From Megamerina dolium (lineage: Eukaryota > Arthropoda > Insecta > Diptera > Megamerinidae): DNA of 64,000 nucleotides. The position numbers and the translations under genes were made by a program. Below are positions 13,027 to 28,875 of this stretch, piece after piece. The stretch covers positions 74,000,418-74,064,417 of the forward strand of contig OY978526.1 of assembly GCA_963854835.1 (NCBI GenBank), written 5' to 3'. Numbering within the stretch: position 1 is the stretch's first letter; each line of letters starts with the position of its first letter. Below the pieces are notes generated by a model, which worked only from the letters and a program-made list of their open reading frames with translations, ran no database searches and was not told where the DNA came from.

Positions 13027-14466
13027 TTTACTCCAATTATGTACTACCTTTAAAGAAAAAGTATATTTCCGTAATATGCTTTCTAAAAAAAAAGAGAAAA
13101 TTAAATTAAAATTCCTCTTTTCTTACAATAAAAGATATGTGTATATTGTGCACCAGATACTTATGATGTAGATACACTTATAGGTACTATGTTTATGTTT
13201 CTTTCTATGCGTATGGTATACCTGCTTACTTATTTATTATATCATATAATGGACATGCGCAAAAATTTGTTTTCACTTTAACAAACTACTAATTTATGTT
13301 ACAAAAATACAAGTAAAACCATTTTTGAATTTTCCTTTAAGTGGTTATAAACAGCTACACACAAATATCGCTACAAGCCCAGCTCAGACACCAAGGAAAT
13401 TATATGCGTTTGCTCTACCAAAAGCTATTGAAATAAGAGTATTTGTTCTCCAAATCATAATAGGAACAAAATGCACAAGCTAAATTCGAACATCCGCCTA
13501 TAGGGTTTGTCTTAACTAATTTCAAAATTATATTTGCATGCATTTTCAAATAAATTCTTTATAGTCTTTATGATTAGAGCTTCGATCAAAGAGAGAATTC
13601 CGATGGTGGGTTGTATGACACACAGAAATTTCTTTGTAGACCTTGTGCTTAAAAACTGGTTGAAAATGAAATATCAGCTTGCACAACATACAGGTATACA
13701 TTTATGGCTTTCAGTCCATCCCCCATGAAAAGTAGCCCATCGTTATAGAGTAGGCCTATTCCAATTCACTCTTTTGCATAAACTCCAACTTCTTCGCTTA
13801 GACAAAGCACATGGTGAAGCGATGAGTAAATCATTGCGTCGAGCACGGGGCGATTACAAACGTATGAATTTAAATACGACCGCACATAGTAAGAGAAAAA
13901 TCGTCGATAGCGAATAAGAGCATAGCATCGAGTTTAAATACTCTGTACTACTTCTAGCATTTATTTGTAGATTGGATGTTATAGCTTCTCTACAAAATTC
14001 ACTTTTTATTCGTTTTTATCAAATATAAAATTCTTAAGGACGAATTTTCTATTAAAAACAATCCCATTTTTAACAAAGTAAACCACAACTTCACTCGGCA
14101 GTTGCAAAATTTTGAATTAAAATTAATGCTTTGCTCGATGCTTTACTACATTTTGAGCGAATCTATGCTGGAAAACTGGAAATATGTTTTTCTTACCCTT
14201 TACTTCGTATTGTTTTTATTTTGTGGTTGCGTTCAATTAATAAAATCTTTCTAACAAAAATAAAAAACACAAAAAATACGAAAACAGAACATTGTAACTG
14301 AAACTAGATCAAACCAGGCTTGTCTCATTTGTGCTGCTACACCTAAGGACTTTATGAATACATTTAATTATAAAAGTGAAATATTTCGTGCAAAATAGGG
14401 AAGCTACAAATTTGAACTTAGTCCGCTTCATTGCTGGATAAGATTTTTTTTGTATTATTATTACAT
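13027..14466. other. Gene-free region upstream of Scgbeta
   Basis: Holds the Scgbeta 5' flank. A splice-like acceptor just 5' of its ATG is possible but unproven. No conserved coding region is seen; the short open frame at 13534-13728 has no recognisable domain. A phrase near 14126 ('aatgctttgctcga') also occurs near 27718, hinting at an old dispersed repeat. Confidence 0.4.
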
Positions 14467-14950
14467 TTGGGGCCGTTTTCTCAACTGCCTGTTAACGCTA
14501 TCGAACCGCTAAAACTAAGAGATACATTTATTGCCTGTTAAATCTTTTATAACATATATCGGTCCAGTAAACCTAGCATGCGTTATCGAACCGATAAAAG
14601 TTTTAGTATATCTACACTAGAGATTACCACAAATAGATTACGAAAATCTATCTGCTCGTTTACACAGTAAGATTTATTTCTAAAGGGATTGTTAGCTGTC
14701 AAAATTTGTTTGAAGTTTTTCTTTGATTATTACTGAATTTGGTTAACTCGAAGATAAGGATATTGATATGGAAGAAAAGCAAAGAAGTGCAATGATTTCT
14801 TTAATAATTCGCCAGTAGTAAGCAATTGGCAGAACGCCAGTTTTGATTTTACTCTCTTCTTCACGAAAAAAATCGATAAAAACAGAGCTGCATAGAGGAA
14901 AATCTCGACAAAGTTATCGAGTTTTCACAAAATCCTAGATTATGGTTGTA

Positions 14951-15846
14951 AAGGGTTATCCATTTTGCGGTTTCAAAAGTAAATGTAAATAATACACATA
15001 TAAAATATTTTTTATCATGATATTTCTTTTTTATTATAAAGTTTGAACGTTGACATTATGTGTGAAATACTACATCATTTAAATGACCACCACGCGAATT
15101 GTTGCAAGCATCGATTCTTTTGAGGTAATTTTCGACCACTTTTTGACACATATTGGGCAGTATCTCAGCCATAACGTGACGAATGTTGGTTTTTAGATGC
15201 TCAAGAGTTAAAGGTTTATCTGCATAAACACGGTCTTTCGCGTAGCCCCACAAAAAAAGTCAAGCGGTGTCAAATCGCATGATCTTGGTGGCCACTTGAT
15301 ATCGCCACGACGAGAAATTACGCAGCCATTACGTTGTGAATGGTCTGCTGGCTTCAGTTGTTCTGTGAGCTGGATTTTATATGGATGTAGGTGTAGATCC
15401 AAATGCAAAATACGCCATAATGTGCCGTAAGACAGTCCTAATTCCTGAGAACGACGAGGAACCGACACATTCGGGTCTTCGGCAACACTTTCACTTACAA
15501 CAGCGATATTTTCGGTGGTACGAGCGAAACGATGATGCACAGGCCTTACAATATCTGTAACCGATCCAGTCTCTTCATATTTCTTCACAATTTTGCCAAT
15601 TGCTTGCGTAGTTGGACGATTATGTAAACCATAATCTCCTCTTAAAGCACGATATGTGGCTGTGGCAGAATCACCATTTTTGTAGTAGGTTTTTACAATT
15701 TTAATGCGTTGTGCGATAGTTAAGCGATCCATTTTCGCAAATGTCAGACTTTGAACTGAAAAAGAAAGAAATTGTTTTAACAACTCAGTTTGACAGATGT
15801 CGAATTCTAGCCCTATTCTTTTGAAACCGCGAAATGGATAACCCTT
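14951..15846 (-). mobile_element. Internally deleted mariner-type element with TA duplication
   Basis: Nearly perfect 28-bp terminal inverted repeats, one mismatch apart, sit at 14952-14979 and 15818-15845. Both contain 'gcggtttcaaaag' or its one-base variant. TA dinucleotides flank at 14949-14950 and 15847-15848, the Tc1/mariner target duplication. The element is 896 bp, shorter than the usual ~1.3 kb, and carries a broken transposase on the minus strand. Confidence 0.88.
15056..15734 (-). pseudogene. Truncated mariner-family transposase
   Basis: The N-terminal part reads MDRLTIAQRIKIVKTYYKNG and runs through the paired helix-turn-helix DNA-binding region. It stops being collinear near residue 135 and jumps directly to the C-terminal VISRRGDIKWPPRSCDLTPL box. 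A frame change then follows before the final segment with VYADKPLTLEHLKTNIRHVM. The central catalytic part, including the first acidic residues, is deleted, so the product cannot be active. The same family's middle part appears in the relic at 46966-47474. Confidence 0.85.
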
Positions 15847-15933
15847 TAGTATGGTTGTATTTACTTGTTTGAAACTCTATAGATTTGAGTGATAATCTCA
15901 AAAATGAAGATAATCTTGTATTGGTAAAAATAC

Positions 15934-16370
15934 TGTTACGTTTTTATTCTGTGAACGTTTAATTCTATTTGAATTACCTGGTTCGATCACTGGATTCTGT
16001 TAATGATAACTGCAACACTTATTTTATACAACTATATACAGCAACAATTTATTTAATAATCTCTATTTACAATCAACACTGTTTACAATCAACTATTTAC
16101 TATAACACTTAAATGTACTTGCAACTTTTGCCTCTGTATCAATGTTTTCGCAATCACGTTCGGAATTAGATTGACAGATCTTCTCAACACTGGCTCTATT
16201 TATACTCTGATGGCAACACCCCAGAATCTTCCTTTATCGAGATTCTTCTCTTCCTTTCTCGTTGGCTTGTTCTGGTTATCGTTTATTTCTTTTTGTTGAC
16301 ATTCGTTTCGATGCTGCCAATAGTGTCAGTCACAATAGTGATGAGTAACCAACTATCGATACTCGTTACA
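15934..16370. mobile_element. Solo LTR of a retrotransposon
   Basis: A 437-bp block begins TGTTACG and ends CGTTACA (TG...CA ends), and is flanked on both sides by the direct 4-bp duplication ATAC (15930-15933 and 16371-16374). No internal retroviral genes follow on either side. This is the footprint left by recombination between two LTRs. Orientation and family are not certain; 4-bp duplications fit the gypsy group. Confidence 0.75.
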
Positions 16371-16435
16371 ATACTATTAGTTATACATTTATTATAATGA
16401 AATTTAACAGCCAGCAGTTGACAAAACGGCCCTAA

Positions 16436-16650
16436 TAGTATGATTACCACAACTACATTACAAAAATCTGTTTACCCGTTTACATAGAAAGATTTATTTC
16501 TAAAGCGATCGTTAGCTGTCAAAAGCCAATTTTGCACAAAATCATAGATTATGATGGTAGTAATTTTATATGGGAAATCTGCTTGTTTGAAACTAGATTT
16601 GAGTGATCTCAAAAATGAAAATAACCTCTTATGTGTAAACATACGATACT
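16436..16650 (+). repeat. Second, shorter copy of the interior of the adjacent TIR element
   Basis: Segments of the neighbouring element recur here in order and in the same orientation. 'gattaccacaa' starts both copies (14623, 16440). 'agatttatttctaaag' followed by 'gttagctgtcaaaa' occurs near 14668 and 16490. 'gtttgaaact' and then 'tctcaaaaatgaa' occur near 15868 and 16583. This copy lacks the mariner, the LTR and some internal sequence. It ends next to the start of possible gene sequence at 16678. Confidence 0.6.
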
Positions 16651-17453
16651 ATACGCTGATAAATGAAAATTAAAAAAATGGCAGATACGAGGCTACAAAA
16701 GGTATAATTTACATTTTTGGACGTTAATGGGTTAATTTCAAGTTTTTTTAATAGTTATTCTTACTCATGAAATGCTTACAAGTTTCGATTTGAATACCAT
16801 GATTTTGTAGACGTAATTAATTTTGAACAGAAAAAGTACCAATTTGTATTATAGTGAAGTGGTGGATCCACGATCCTCCAGCAATTATGAAACGACCTTC
16901 AAAAAATTTATTTTGCTTAAAACCATCCAAACAAATTTGAGAAACACTCATTCGAAAGGATTTTTGCAAAAAGCTTTTTCAAATATTTTACGCATTTTAC
17001 GAACTTCTAATATTGTACGTACTTGCTCGAAAGTTGTTACTGTTGATGCCGCGTTAAATTTATAACTTTTTCCTACAGTATATATGTATATGGAGTTGTA
17101 AACAAAAAATAAGTTTAACATGAAACTCTATATGTGTTCATATGAAAACTATAATAAGCTATACTTTACCAAAAAAGAAAACCGTGCTAGAAACACCTTG
17201 TATTTACGAATACGATAACTTCAGACCACCTATATATATAAATTGTATATACGTAAATATGATGGAATGCAACTCTGCATTTATTTATTTCGTTCTTGCA
17301 TTTTTCAACAGAGGAAATCCGATTGCACAAAAAAATACAATATTGAACGGTAACGTTGCAAAAATTCCAGTTATTTTTGTAAACGGATCTATTGTATAGA
17401 TATTCTTATTCAAAAAATTATTTATCTGAATAAAAAGTAATCAAATTTCGAAG

Positions 17454-18049
17454 ATGGCATTTAAGGTTGGTATTTTACAATTTATGCCGGTACATATAAA
17501 TACGGTTTTTTCACTCAGCCGATCGATCCAAAACGGGATGAATTTCGACGTTACTTAGAACGTGCTGGTGTAATTGAATCGCTCACTAAAGTATTCGTAC
17601 GTATTCTCAGGGAACGGCCGGAAAATCCTCTTGAGTTTCTTCGACAGAACTTGGGAGACACTGTGCAACAGGCAGACAATGTAACTTATTTACAGAATGA
17701 AATCGAAGAGGCACGTTTTGAAATTCAACGATTACGAGAAATTATTCGAAACATAAATCCAGATGCATTGGATGAACAGAGTGGTGGATCTGAAATTTTA
17801 CAAGATCAATTGCATAACCATCAGTTAAGTAATAACGCGACCGTTGAGAATGTGGTCGAAGGAGCAGAGGAAAACAAAAAAGACGATGTCCTATCGATAG
17901 TGACAACTTTAGAGAATGCAAAAATCATTGAGAAGCAAGAAAGTTCAGATTTTCGTAATGAAGAGTTACCAGAAGATGATACCAATAATGACCACATTTC
18001 AACACCAACTCCGTCCGAGCAAACACAAAAGACAGATGATAAAGTTTAA
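17454..18049 (+). CDS. c-Myc-binding protein homolog (MYCBP/AMY-1)
   Basis: Two exons: a 12-nt exon 17454-17465 (MAFK) and 17519-18049, joined across a 53-bp intron in phase 0, giving 180 aa. The start of exon 2 reads PIDPKRDEFRRYLERAGV and continues with LTKVFVRILRERPENPLEFL. This matches the conserved N-terminal core of MYCBP, a small protein that binds c-Myc and A-kinase anchoring proteins. A coiled coil follows (NEIEEARFEIQRLREII, about residues 65-85). The C-terminal ~90 residues are acidic, low in complexity and longer than in the ~103-aa vertebrate protein. AATAAA occurs at 18131-18136. The tiny first exon rests only on the splice sites and the ATG; upstream coding exons cannot be excluded. 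Confidence 0.83.
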
Positions 18050-19159
18050 TGTATTTATATATGTATAACGTTTTGATAAAATGCGAATTGTAAACAGACT
18101 ATTCTTTGGTCGATATCTTGTAATATTCGTAATAAAGACAAAATGCTTATTAGATTGTATATAAAGTATTTTCTTGTAACATTTTATATCATCAATATGT
18201 TATTTCCAATTTGATAGCAATAATAAAGCATTACCGAAACAGATTCTAATAGCAGCGTCATCTACAAATTGCAAAAATAATACACCACTTTTTTATTTAA
18301 ATCATTTCAATAATTGTAATGTATTTTGTTATTAATACAAAGGATGTTTAATACAGATATCGATTAATTATAGTATATAAAACACATCTTATTTTTAAAG
18401 GTGCATTTTTCATGATGGTCAAGGTAAACGAAATAGATTTAAAGAAAAATAATAATAGATTCGTCAAAGTTGTGTGTGGGATGAAGGGTGGTGCGTTTCT
18501 CGCAATTTTAGTCGATAGTTGATCGAAATAAATAATTTCAAGCGCAAATTCTGTGGTGATGAAAATATGAATAAGTAATAATTAGTAAGAAAAAAATAAG
18601 TAAACGCATTTTTAATTGTAAATTGGCTTTTGTATGAAAATCATAGTACATTACAAGCATATGGTTACAAATGGTGTTATTAACATATTATATTTCAAAT
18701 TTCGTTAACGCAAGGCCAATGACGACAATGTACTTTATCAACCATATACGGTGATCAGCATAAAGTTTACATCTCAATAGCAATGTACAATTCTTTATTC
18801 AACAGAGTCGACAATTTACTAAATATATTTCCCATGGTCGTCTGTCCGTGTGCCTTATGTATTTTCGAATTTTATTATTCCTCCACTGACTCAGTAAAAT
18901 TATAAAATTGTCGGTCTGTTTATTAGTGTAAGTTTATAACAGATACAAACTTGGATATAATCATTATATTTACGTAAATTCAAAATTTATAAGAAGTCCA
19001 TTTAATGCATATGCCTTTTTTTATGTTATGTTGATTCTTTGTTTTTTTTCCATTCTTTCATTTGTTTTCGGTAGTTTCATGTTTGTTCTGGTTAATTTGC
19101 TTTAGTAATTTTTAGAATTATTTCTTAGATGTGTGAAAAAATTGTCTGTTAAATGGGAT
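18050..19159. other. Convergent 3' region between the MYCBP homolog and Pp1-87B
   Basis: AT-rich and without supportable coding sequence. It contains the MYCBP-homolog polyadenylation signals (AATAAA at 18131 and near 18222) and, from the other side, the probable long 3' UTR of the phosphatase gene. Confidence 0.5.
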
Positions 19160-20976
<1,817 letters not shown>

Positions 20977-22225
20977 ATGGCAGCTCTAAAGATCGGTAAC
21001 AATGAGGTTCGTTCTACCTCAGAAAAAGTATATATAATAGCGGAAATAGGGCAAAATCATCAAGGTAGCTTAGATATAGCTAAGAAAATGATATCGAAAG
21101 CAAAGGTACATAATATGGATGTCTACGACAAACCAAGAATAATACAAATCTGTTATAGGAATGCGGTTGCGATTGCGTGAAATTTCAAAAGTCATGTCTT
21201 GATGCAAAATTTACGAAAAAAGCATTGAATCGTCCATATACTGACCCCTGTTCATTTGGTAAAACATATGGCGAACATAAAGCGCACCTTGAATTTACTC
21301 TCGAGCAACATATGGAATTGCAGGCATACAGTAAACACGTAGGAATTGATTTCACCGCTTCTGCTATGGATGAAGTAAGCAAAGTGTGTGTAAGTTTTTT
21401 GTGTACCTATGTTAAGATGAATTTTTGTAGGTATCACTTGAACAAGTAAACTCACTTAATGTACCGTTTATCAAAATTGGTTCTGGTGATGCAAATAATT
21501 TACCGTTACTCAAGAAAGCTGCGTGCTTAGAGTGTCCTCTGATAATATCCACTGGTATGCAATCGATGAGCACAATTCAAAAAATCGTGCAAATCATGGA
21601 AACGGCGAAAAAAACCAATTTTGCTCTGCTACATTGCGTCTCATCTTATCCTACCGAGCCGATAGATTGTAATTTGCAAATAATACGTATGCTTCAACTG
21701 AAATTTCCATATATAATGATCGGCTATTCAGGACATGAGCAGGGTATAGATATTTCAAAAGCAGCTTATCTTTTAGGCGCTCGTATTATCGAGCGTCATT
21801 TCACTCTTGATAAAAATCTAAAAGGTTCAGATCATAAATGTTCACTGCTTCCAGAAGAAATGTTAGAGATGATCATCGATATAAAAGCATTGAGTTTTAT
21901 GCCGCTATACTGTGGTATGGGCAAACAAGATATATTATATATCCTGGGGCATCACGAATTAGTGCGGATGGCATTAAAGGATGTGAAAGAAAGATCAATT
22001 CTGCCATGTGAAATTAGTTGCAGACGAAAACTTGGCAAATCGATCGTGGCTAGAAGAAAGCTAAAATGTGGGGACATACTACAAGAGGACTCTATTTGTA
22101 TTAAAGTCAGCGAACCGATTGGCATTTCTGCTGAGTGCTATGATACATTATTGGGAACGATCCTCAACGCTGATGTTGAAGAAGATGAACCCCTTTTGGA
22201 TATCCATATTTCAAAAATATTTTAA
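20977..22225 (+). CDS. Sas: Sialic acid synthase (N-acetylneuraminate-9-phosphate synthase)
   Basis: Condenses phosphoenolpyruvate with N-acetylmannosamine (or its 6-phosphate) in cytosolic sialic acid synthesis. Three exons, all phase 0: 20977-21105, 21159-21374 and 21431-22225, about 379 aa. The NeuB TIM-barrel signature is clear: EIGQNHQGSLDIAKKM near residue 23, DCVKFQKS after the first junction, then IKIGSGDANN, STGMQS, HCVSSYPTEP, GYSGHE and GARIIERHFTLD. The last ~60 residues, with KSIVARRKLKCGDIL, form the SAF (antifreeze-like) domain typical of the animal enzyme. Length is slightly above the human 359 aa. Its stop is 87 bp from that of ILF2 on the other strand; AATAAA lies at 22282-22287. 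Confidence 0.93.
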
Positions 22226-22312
22226 ATGTATATTTAATGTAATTAAGTTGTGTATTTTGTGTTAGTTCATGCCATCATTGCAATAAATAGAATTTTGTAT
22301 TAATACTATGAT

Positions 22313-23612
<1,300 letters not shown>

Positions 23613-25019
23613 TGCTTTATTTTAACACAACTCAATCGAAATATTAACCAAAAAACTATCCACGAATATCGTTCACTGACGGCAAAATGTTGATTTTGCT
23701 GTGTCGCTAGCCAACATGCAGATATAAATAGAACCGCACGCAAAAATGTCTGAGAGGTTACCAGATTGTACGTACTTCCGTCGTTATGCCTGTGCAAGTT
23801 ATACTGGTTAAATAAAATCCGAGAAAAAGGTTTTGTTGTTCTCTTATCTAACTCTCCTCTAAGAATAATGTTGAACCTCCAATTGCATTACCTTGAGAAA
23901 TTTGCAATACACGAAAATTGCATTGGTTTTGCTGGTAAACCAATGCAAATCTTGATGTGTTTGATGTAATATGCCCAATTCAAAGACATGTTTTTTATTG
24001 CAGATATCTTTGCAGAAGACGGAATTCGCCTTCTTTTCCAGTATACATTTATAAAAGTAAAAGTTGTATGCATTGGTGTTTGCTCTTGCATGATAAACTG
24101 TTGAGCAATCCTACTGTAAAAAGTGTCTGTCTGAAATTAAAAATAAAGAATTGTCTTTTTTTTTAAATTTTAAACTAAAAGGGATTAAATTTAAATTCTG
24201 TTTAAACCGCAGATATTTGCATTGCAACACTGTTTGCAGACATCTGTTGTTTCTTTACACGTTAGATTTCGTCGGTTTCTAAATTATAACAAAAGTGGAT
24301 ACTGTACTAAAATAAATTTACATTTACATGAGAAATTGTGCAAGCAAGAAAATATTTACTAGAGTGAAAGAACAGACAACTGAGCAACTGGTAGGTTAAA
24401 CTTAGGGCCAGATTTTCTTTACACTTTTAAATTAGGTTTAACCTAAGTTTACGTAAACGGAGTTTAAATTTAAATTTATTTTAAACGGCAGCAAAAAAAG
24501 ATGCTCTGAAGTGCAAGAACAAACACCTGAACAACTGATAAGTTAATCTTAGTTTAACCCAGCTAGATTGGATATTTCAACTTAGTTTAAACGACGTTGA
24601 AATTTGACTGAAAAACTTCAAATCGAGTTTAAACCCAGTTTAAACTGAAAAACTGGCCATGTAACTTAACTCTACGTTATTAAGTTTAGAAGAGAGGCAA
24701 TAAATCACTCTCTTTACAATAATAATAAAATCAAAACGAAGCTAATGAACTCTATATATTAATTACTATAGACGAGTTTGTATAATTATGCCGGTAACCA
24801 TCATTACAAATGCCATTTTCATATAAACAAGACAAAATAGAAAAACCAAATCAAAACCAAAGGCTTTGCACCTCGTGTTTGTGATACACCCACATCTTAT
24901 ATTTTAACAGCCCTGGCGTAATTTTTTCGTTATTACAATGTTGGCTACTGTATATGCTTGTGTTCCGCATATTCGGTATTGTCGACGCTTCTCAAATAAA
25001 TTTGTGAAAAATAATTAAA
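23613..25019. other. Divergent intergenic region between ILF2 and Aos1
   Basis: Holds both promoters. No coding sequence is supported; frames at 23766-23969 and 23957-24166 show no domain. Contains a 12-bp perfect hairpin (23918-23948) and a short tandem duplication rich in 'gtttaaa' (24368-24660). Confidence 0.5.
24368..24660 (+). repeat. Two-unit ~147-bp tandem duplication rich in gtttaaa
   Basis: 'aagaacagacaactgagcaa' near 24368 recurs as 'aagaacaaacacctgaacaa' near 24515, each followed by 'ctggtaggttaaacttag' or a close variant. Complementary 'tttaaac' and 'gtttaaa' strings are frequent around both units. The function is unknown. Confidence 0.55.
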
Positions 25020-26147
25020 ATGGATTCTACTGCAATTGGAAATGGCATAGAACTTACTGAAACTGAGAACGAATTGTATGACAGACAAATTCGTTTGTGG
25101 GGATTGGAATCGCAGAAAAGGTTTGCTTACTATTTCTCGAATACTCTATTTTAATGCCGTTACAATGTATTTTTCTTCAGGCTGCGTTCAGTAGCAGTTC
25201 TCATCTCCGGATTAAATGGTCTTGGTGCTGAAGTAGCGAAAAATCTTATCTTAGCCGGAGTGCTTTCAGTGACGTTAAATGATTATCAAAAAGTTACTGC
25301 GGAAGACTTTGGCTCACAATTTCTAGTGTCACGCGATTCGCTGGGGAAAAATCGAGCAGTTGCATCACTAGATCGTGCTCGTAAATTGAATCCTATGGTT
25401 CAAGTATGTGCAGATGATGAAGCATTGCCACTAAAAGATACAGACTTCATTATCGATTTCGATGTCGTAATCTTAATAGGACATACAGACTCTGAATTAG
25501 AACGCGTCGATGCTATCTGCCGTGAACATGACGTTAAATTTTTTGCCGGTGACGTTTGGGGAATGTTTGGCTATTGTTTTGCAGATTTGCAAACTCATAC
25601 TTTTGTGGAGTAAGTTAAATATTAAATATGTTTTTTGGGAATTTATAAAATAAGTTTAGTTTTTTTTTTCAGAGACATTGTTAAACACAAGGTCATATCA
25701 AAGCCGAATGAAAAAGTCAAAACTGAGCTGGTCACAACTACTGTACAAAGGACACTCGAATTTCCTCCTTATTCAGCAGTGCTTAAGTTTGACATTAGCT
25801 CACCGGATTTCCAAAAGAAACTGAAACGTACAGGCCCTGCTTTTCTTGTATTACGTACTTTACAAATGTTCCGAGAGGAATATCTACGTACTCCCAATTG
25901 CAAACAACGCGAAGTAGATATTAGAGATCTTACTGATCTTTTCGGTGAAATTGCTCCCGGCGTAGAGGTACCCAAAGAGATGTACGAAATTGTTTTTGGC
26001 CAGATATCACCGACAGCCGCAATTGTAGGCGGTGTACTATCTCAAGAGGTAATTAAAGCGATTTCCAGAAAAGAAGCGCCTCATCGCAATATGTTCATAT
26101 TTGATCCGGAAACTTGTTGCGGTTTCATAGAAACAATAGGCGTCTAA
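25020..26147 (+). CDS. Aos1: SUMO-activating enzyme subunit 1
   Basis: Partner of Uba2 in the nuclear SUMO E1 enzyme. Three exons: 25020-25120, 25181-25609 and 25673-26147, giving 334 aa, close to the family length. The N-terminus ELTETENELYDRQIRLWGLE is the classic E1-like start. The nucleotide-binding loop reads ISGLNGLGAEVAKNLILAGV at about 43-62. A DITDL-like helix and the C-terminal repeat with FGQISPTAAIVGGVLSQEVI follow. Subunit 1 lacks the catalytic cysteine, as here. Exon junctions split codons in phases 2 and 2 and rejoin without loss. AATAAA lies at 26184-26189, and the stop is 138 bp from that of Prosalpha2. Confidence 0.94.
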
Positions 26148-26285
26148 AATATACATCCAACTAATGTGAACTATTTTCTAAATAATAAATATATGTTTTT
26201 TGAAAGAAAAGCGATTTTTTGGAATTTTTTAATATTAATAGATACAAAATTTAAAAAATCGATAGCGTGTTGAAATATCAAATGC

Positions 26286-27285
<1,000 letters not shown>

Positions 27286-28875
27286 TTTAAATCACCGTAT
27301 TTTATTGGAATATAAGATTATCGGCAAAATACAGAATGAAATTCATAAACTTAAAATGACACAGCAAAGCTGATAGAGGTTGTCAAATTCGACATATGGC
27401 TAGTAATGCCAGAAAATTTTTTTTTAAACTTTGTTCTGATACCGTAAAAATTCGATACCTTTGGTTTTCCAATTGTCCTACCCGTTTCCCTGGCTTTTCT
27501 TCTTGAATGATCAAATGTTCAAAGAATGGAAGAGGACTCATTCAAGCTACAATAAGAGTTTTCATCTCGATAATGCTATCAGGCAATATGTTGCTATTAG
27601 AGACAACATATTGTTCAATTATTAGACATTAAATATTGGCGTCATGGACGGTCAGTTTGCTAATTTGACAGATAATTTTACATTTCTACTAAAAGTTTGC
27701 TATGGCAATTAAAAACAATGCTTTGCTCGACGCCCATTGTGTTTAATTGGGTTTTATGTTGGATAATTAAAAACGGAAAAATAGTTAAAATAAAAACAAA
27801 AGAAATATTTTTTTTTTTTTTTTCCTTTCTCGCTTTTCTTCATAAACTTTTCTAGTCTTTTTGAGGTTTTCATAGCTTCGATGGAACGAACATACTTGTT
27901 TGATGCCATCAATCAATTGCTTTTATCAAGATAAAAAATGCCTGCATATATCTGGCATCCAAATTGACAGATGGTAATCGTTGGCAGACTTGCATGCATA
28001 CTCGGTCGCATGCCAGTTCGCTGTAAATTTTTGTGACACGTTTTTTACATTTTCAAGTGATTGTTCAAGCGATCACTTCACTTATATTTCGCTGAAATCT
28101 TTCTAATCAATCAAAGAAATTAGGAGACATTTGCGATTTTAATTGATATATTTCTCTTATTCTCGCTTCGCTTATTTTCTTATTTTGACAGGCGCCATAT
28201 CATATTCTAATGATGTTTAAAATATATTAAAAAAAAATTGTATTTATTTTTAATATCTGCTTCTTTATATTTCTCTAAAAATCCGCACGATACCTTCCGC
28301 TTTGGAATCTATGTAAGTATAGGTTATGTCTGTATTGAATATTATAGACGCGCATACCTGTTGTAACAACGAGCAGAAAAATTGATACATTTTAATTTTC
28401 TATATGCGACGTTATGTCATATTTGACATGTAGTACAGACAAGTCTGCAAATGTATATCTAGTTTAGGGTTTTGCATTTTCTACAGGAAATAAGAGACTG
28501 CGCCCTGTGTCGTCATAAACGAAACAGTACGAATAGTAGGCAAATAAGAAGAGTCAAAATCCCATACAAAAGGTAAATAAAACTGCGAAATGCTATGAAT
28601 CAAAATATATAAATAAAAGCAAAGTGGTTTCGTGTTTTCATTACAAGTTTTATTGTGCACATATGTATACATGTATAATTATTTAAAAAAAAAATTAATT
28701 ATTATATAAATAATAAAAAAAAAAGAATTAATTAAGAATTAATAAATATTAAGTTACTATTTTAGTGAATTTTATTTCTTTCTTGTAAGCGATTTCTTCA
28801 ATTTCTTTGTTTAGTTTTCTAACATTGAAGAACATCCTAGCCCGGAAGAACAATTTCTTTACCTTAATATTGCAA
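27286..28875. other. Gene-free region between Prosalpha2 and the THAP/P-like relic
   Basis: The Prosalpha2 promoter should lie just right of 27285. The rest is AT-rich, with poly-T/poly-A runs near 27810 and 28690 and no conserved coding frame. Confidence 0.45.

Larger units (their letters stand above)
14467..16435. mobile_element. TIR element (MITE-like) interrupted by a mariner and a solo LTR
   Basis: The ends are inverted: 'ggggccgttttctcaactg' at 14469 and 'cagttgacaaaacggccct' ending at 16433, each followed inward by 'cctgttaa' or its imperfect complement. Removing the mariner (14951-15846 plus one TA) and the solo LTR (15934-16370 plus one ATAC) leaves roughly 630 bp with no coding capacity. 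That suits a non-autonomous DNA element. The superfamily is not assigned and the target-site duplication is unclear. Confidence 0.6.

Noticed and set aside
13740..13930. GC-richer stretch considered as a tRNA or small RNA gene
   Set aside because: No A/B box pair or cloverleaf could be formed.
17142..17399. 85-codon open frame upstream of the MYCBP homolog
   Set aside because: No domain, AT-driven composition and no convincing splice connection to neighbours.
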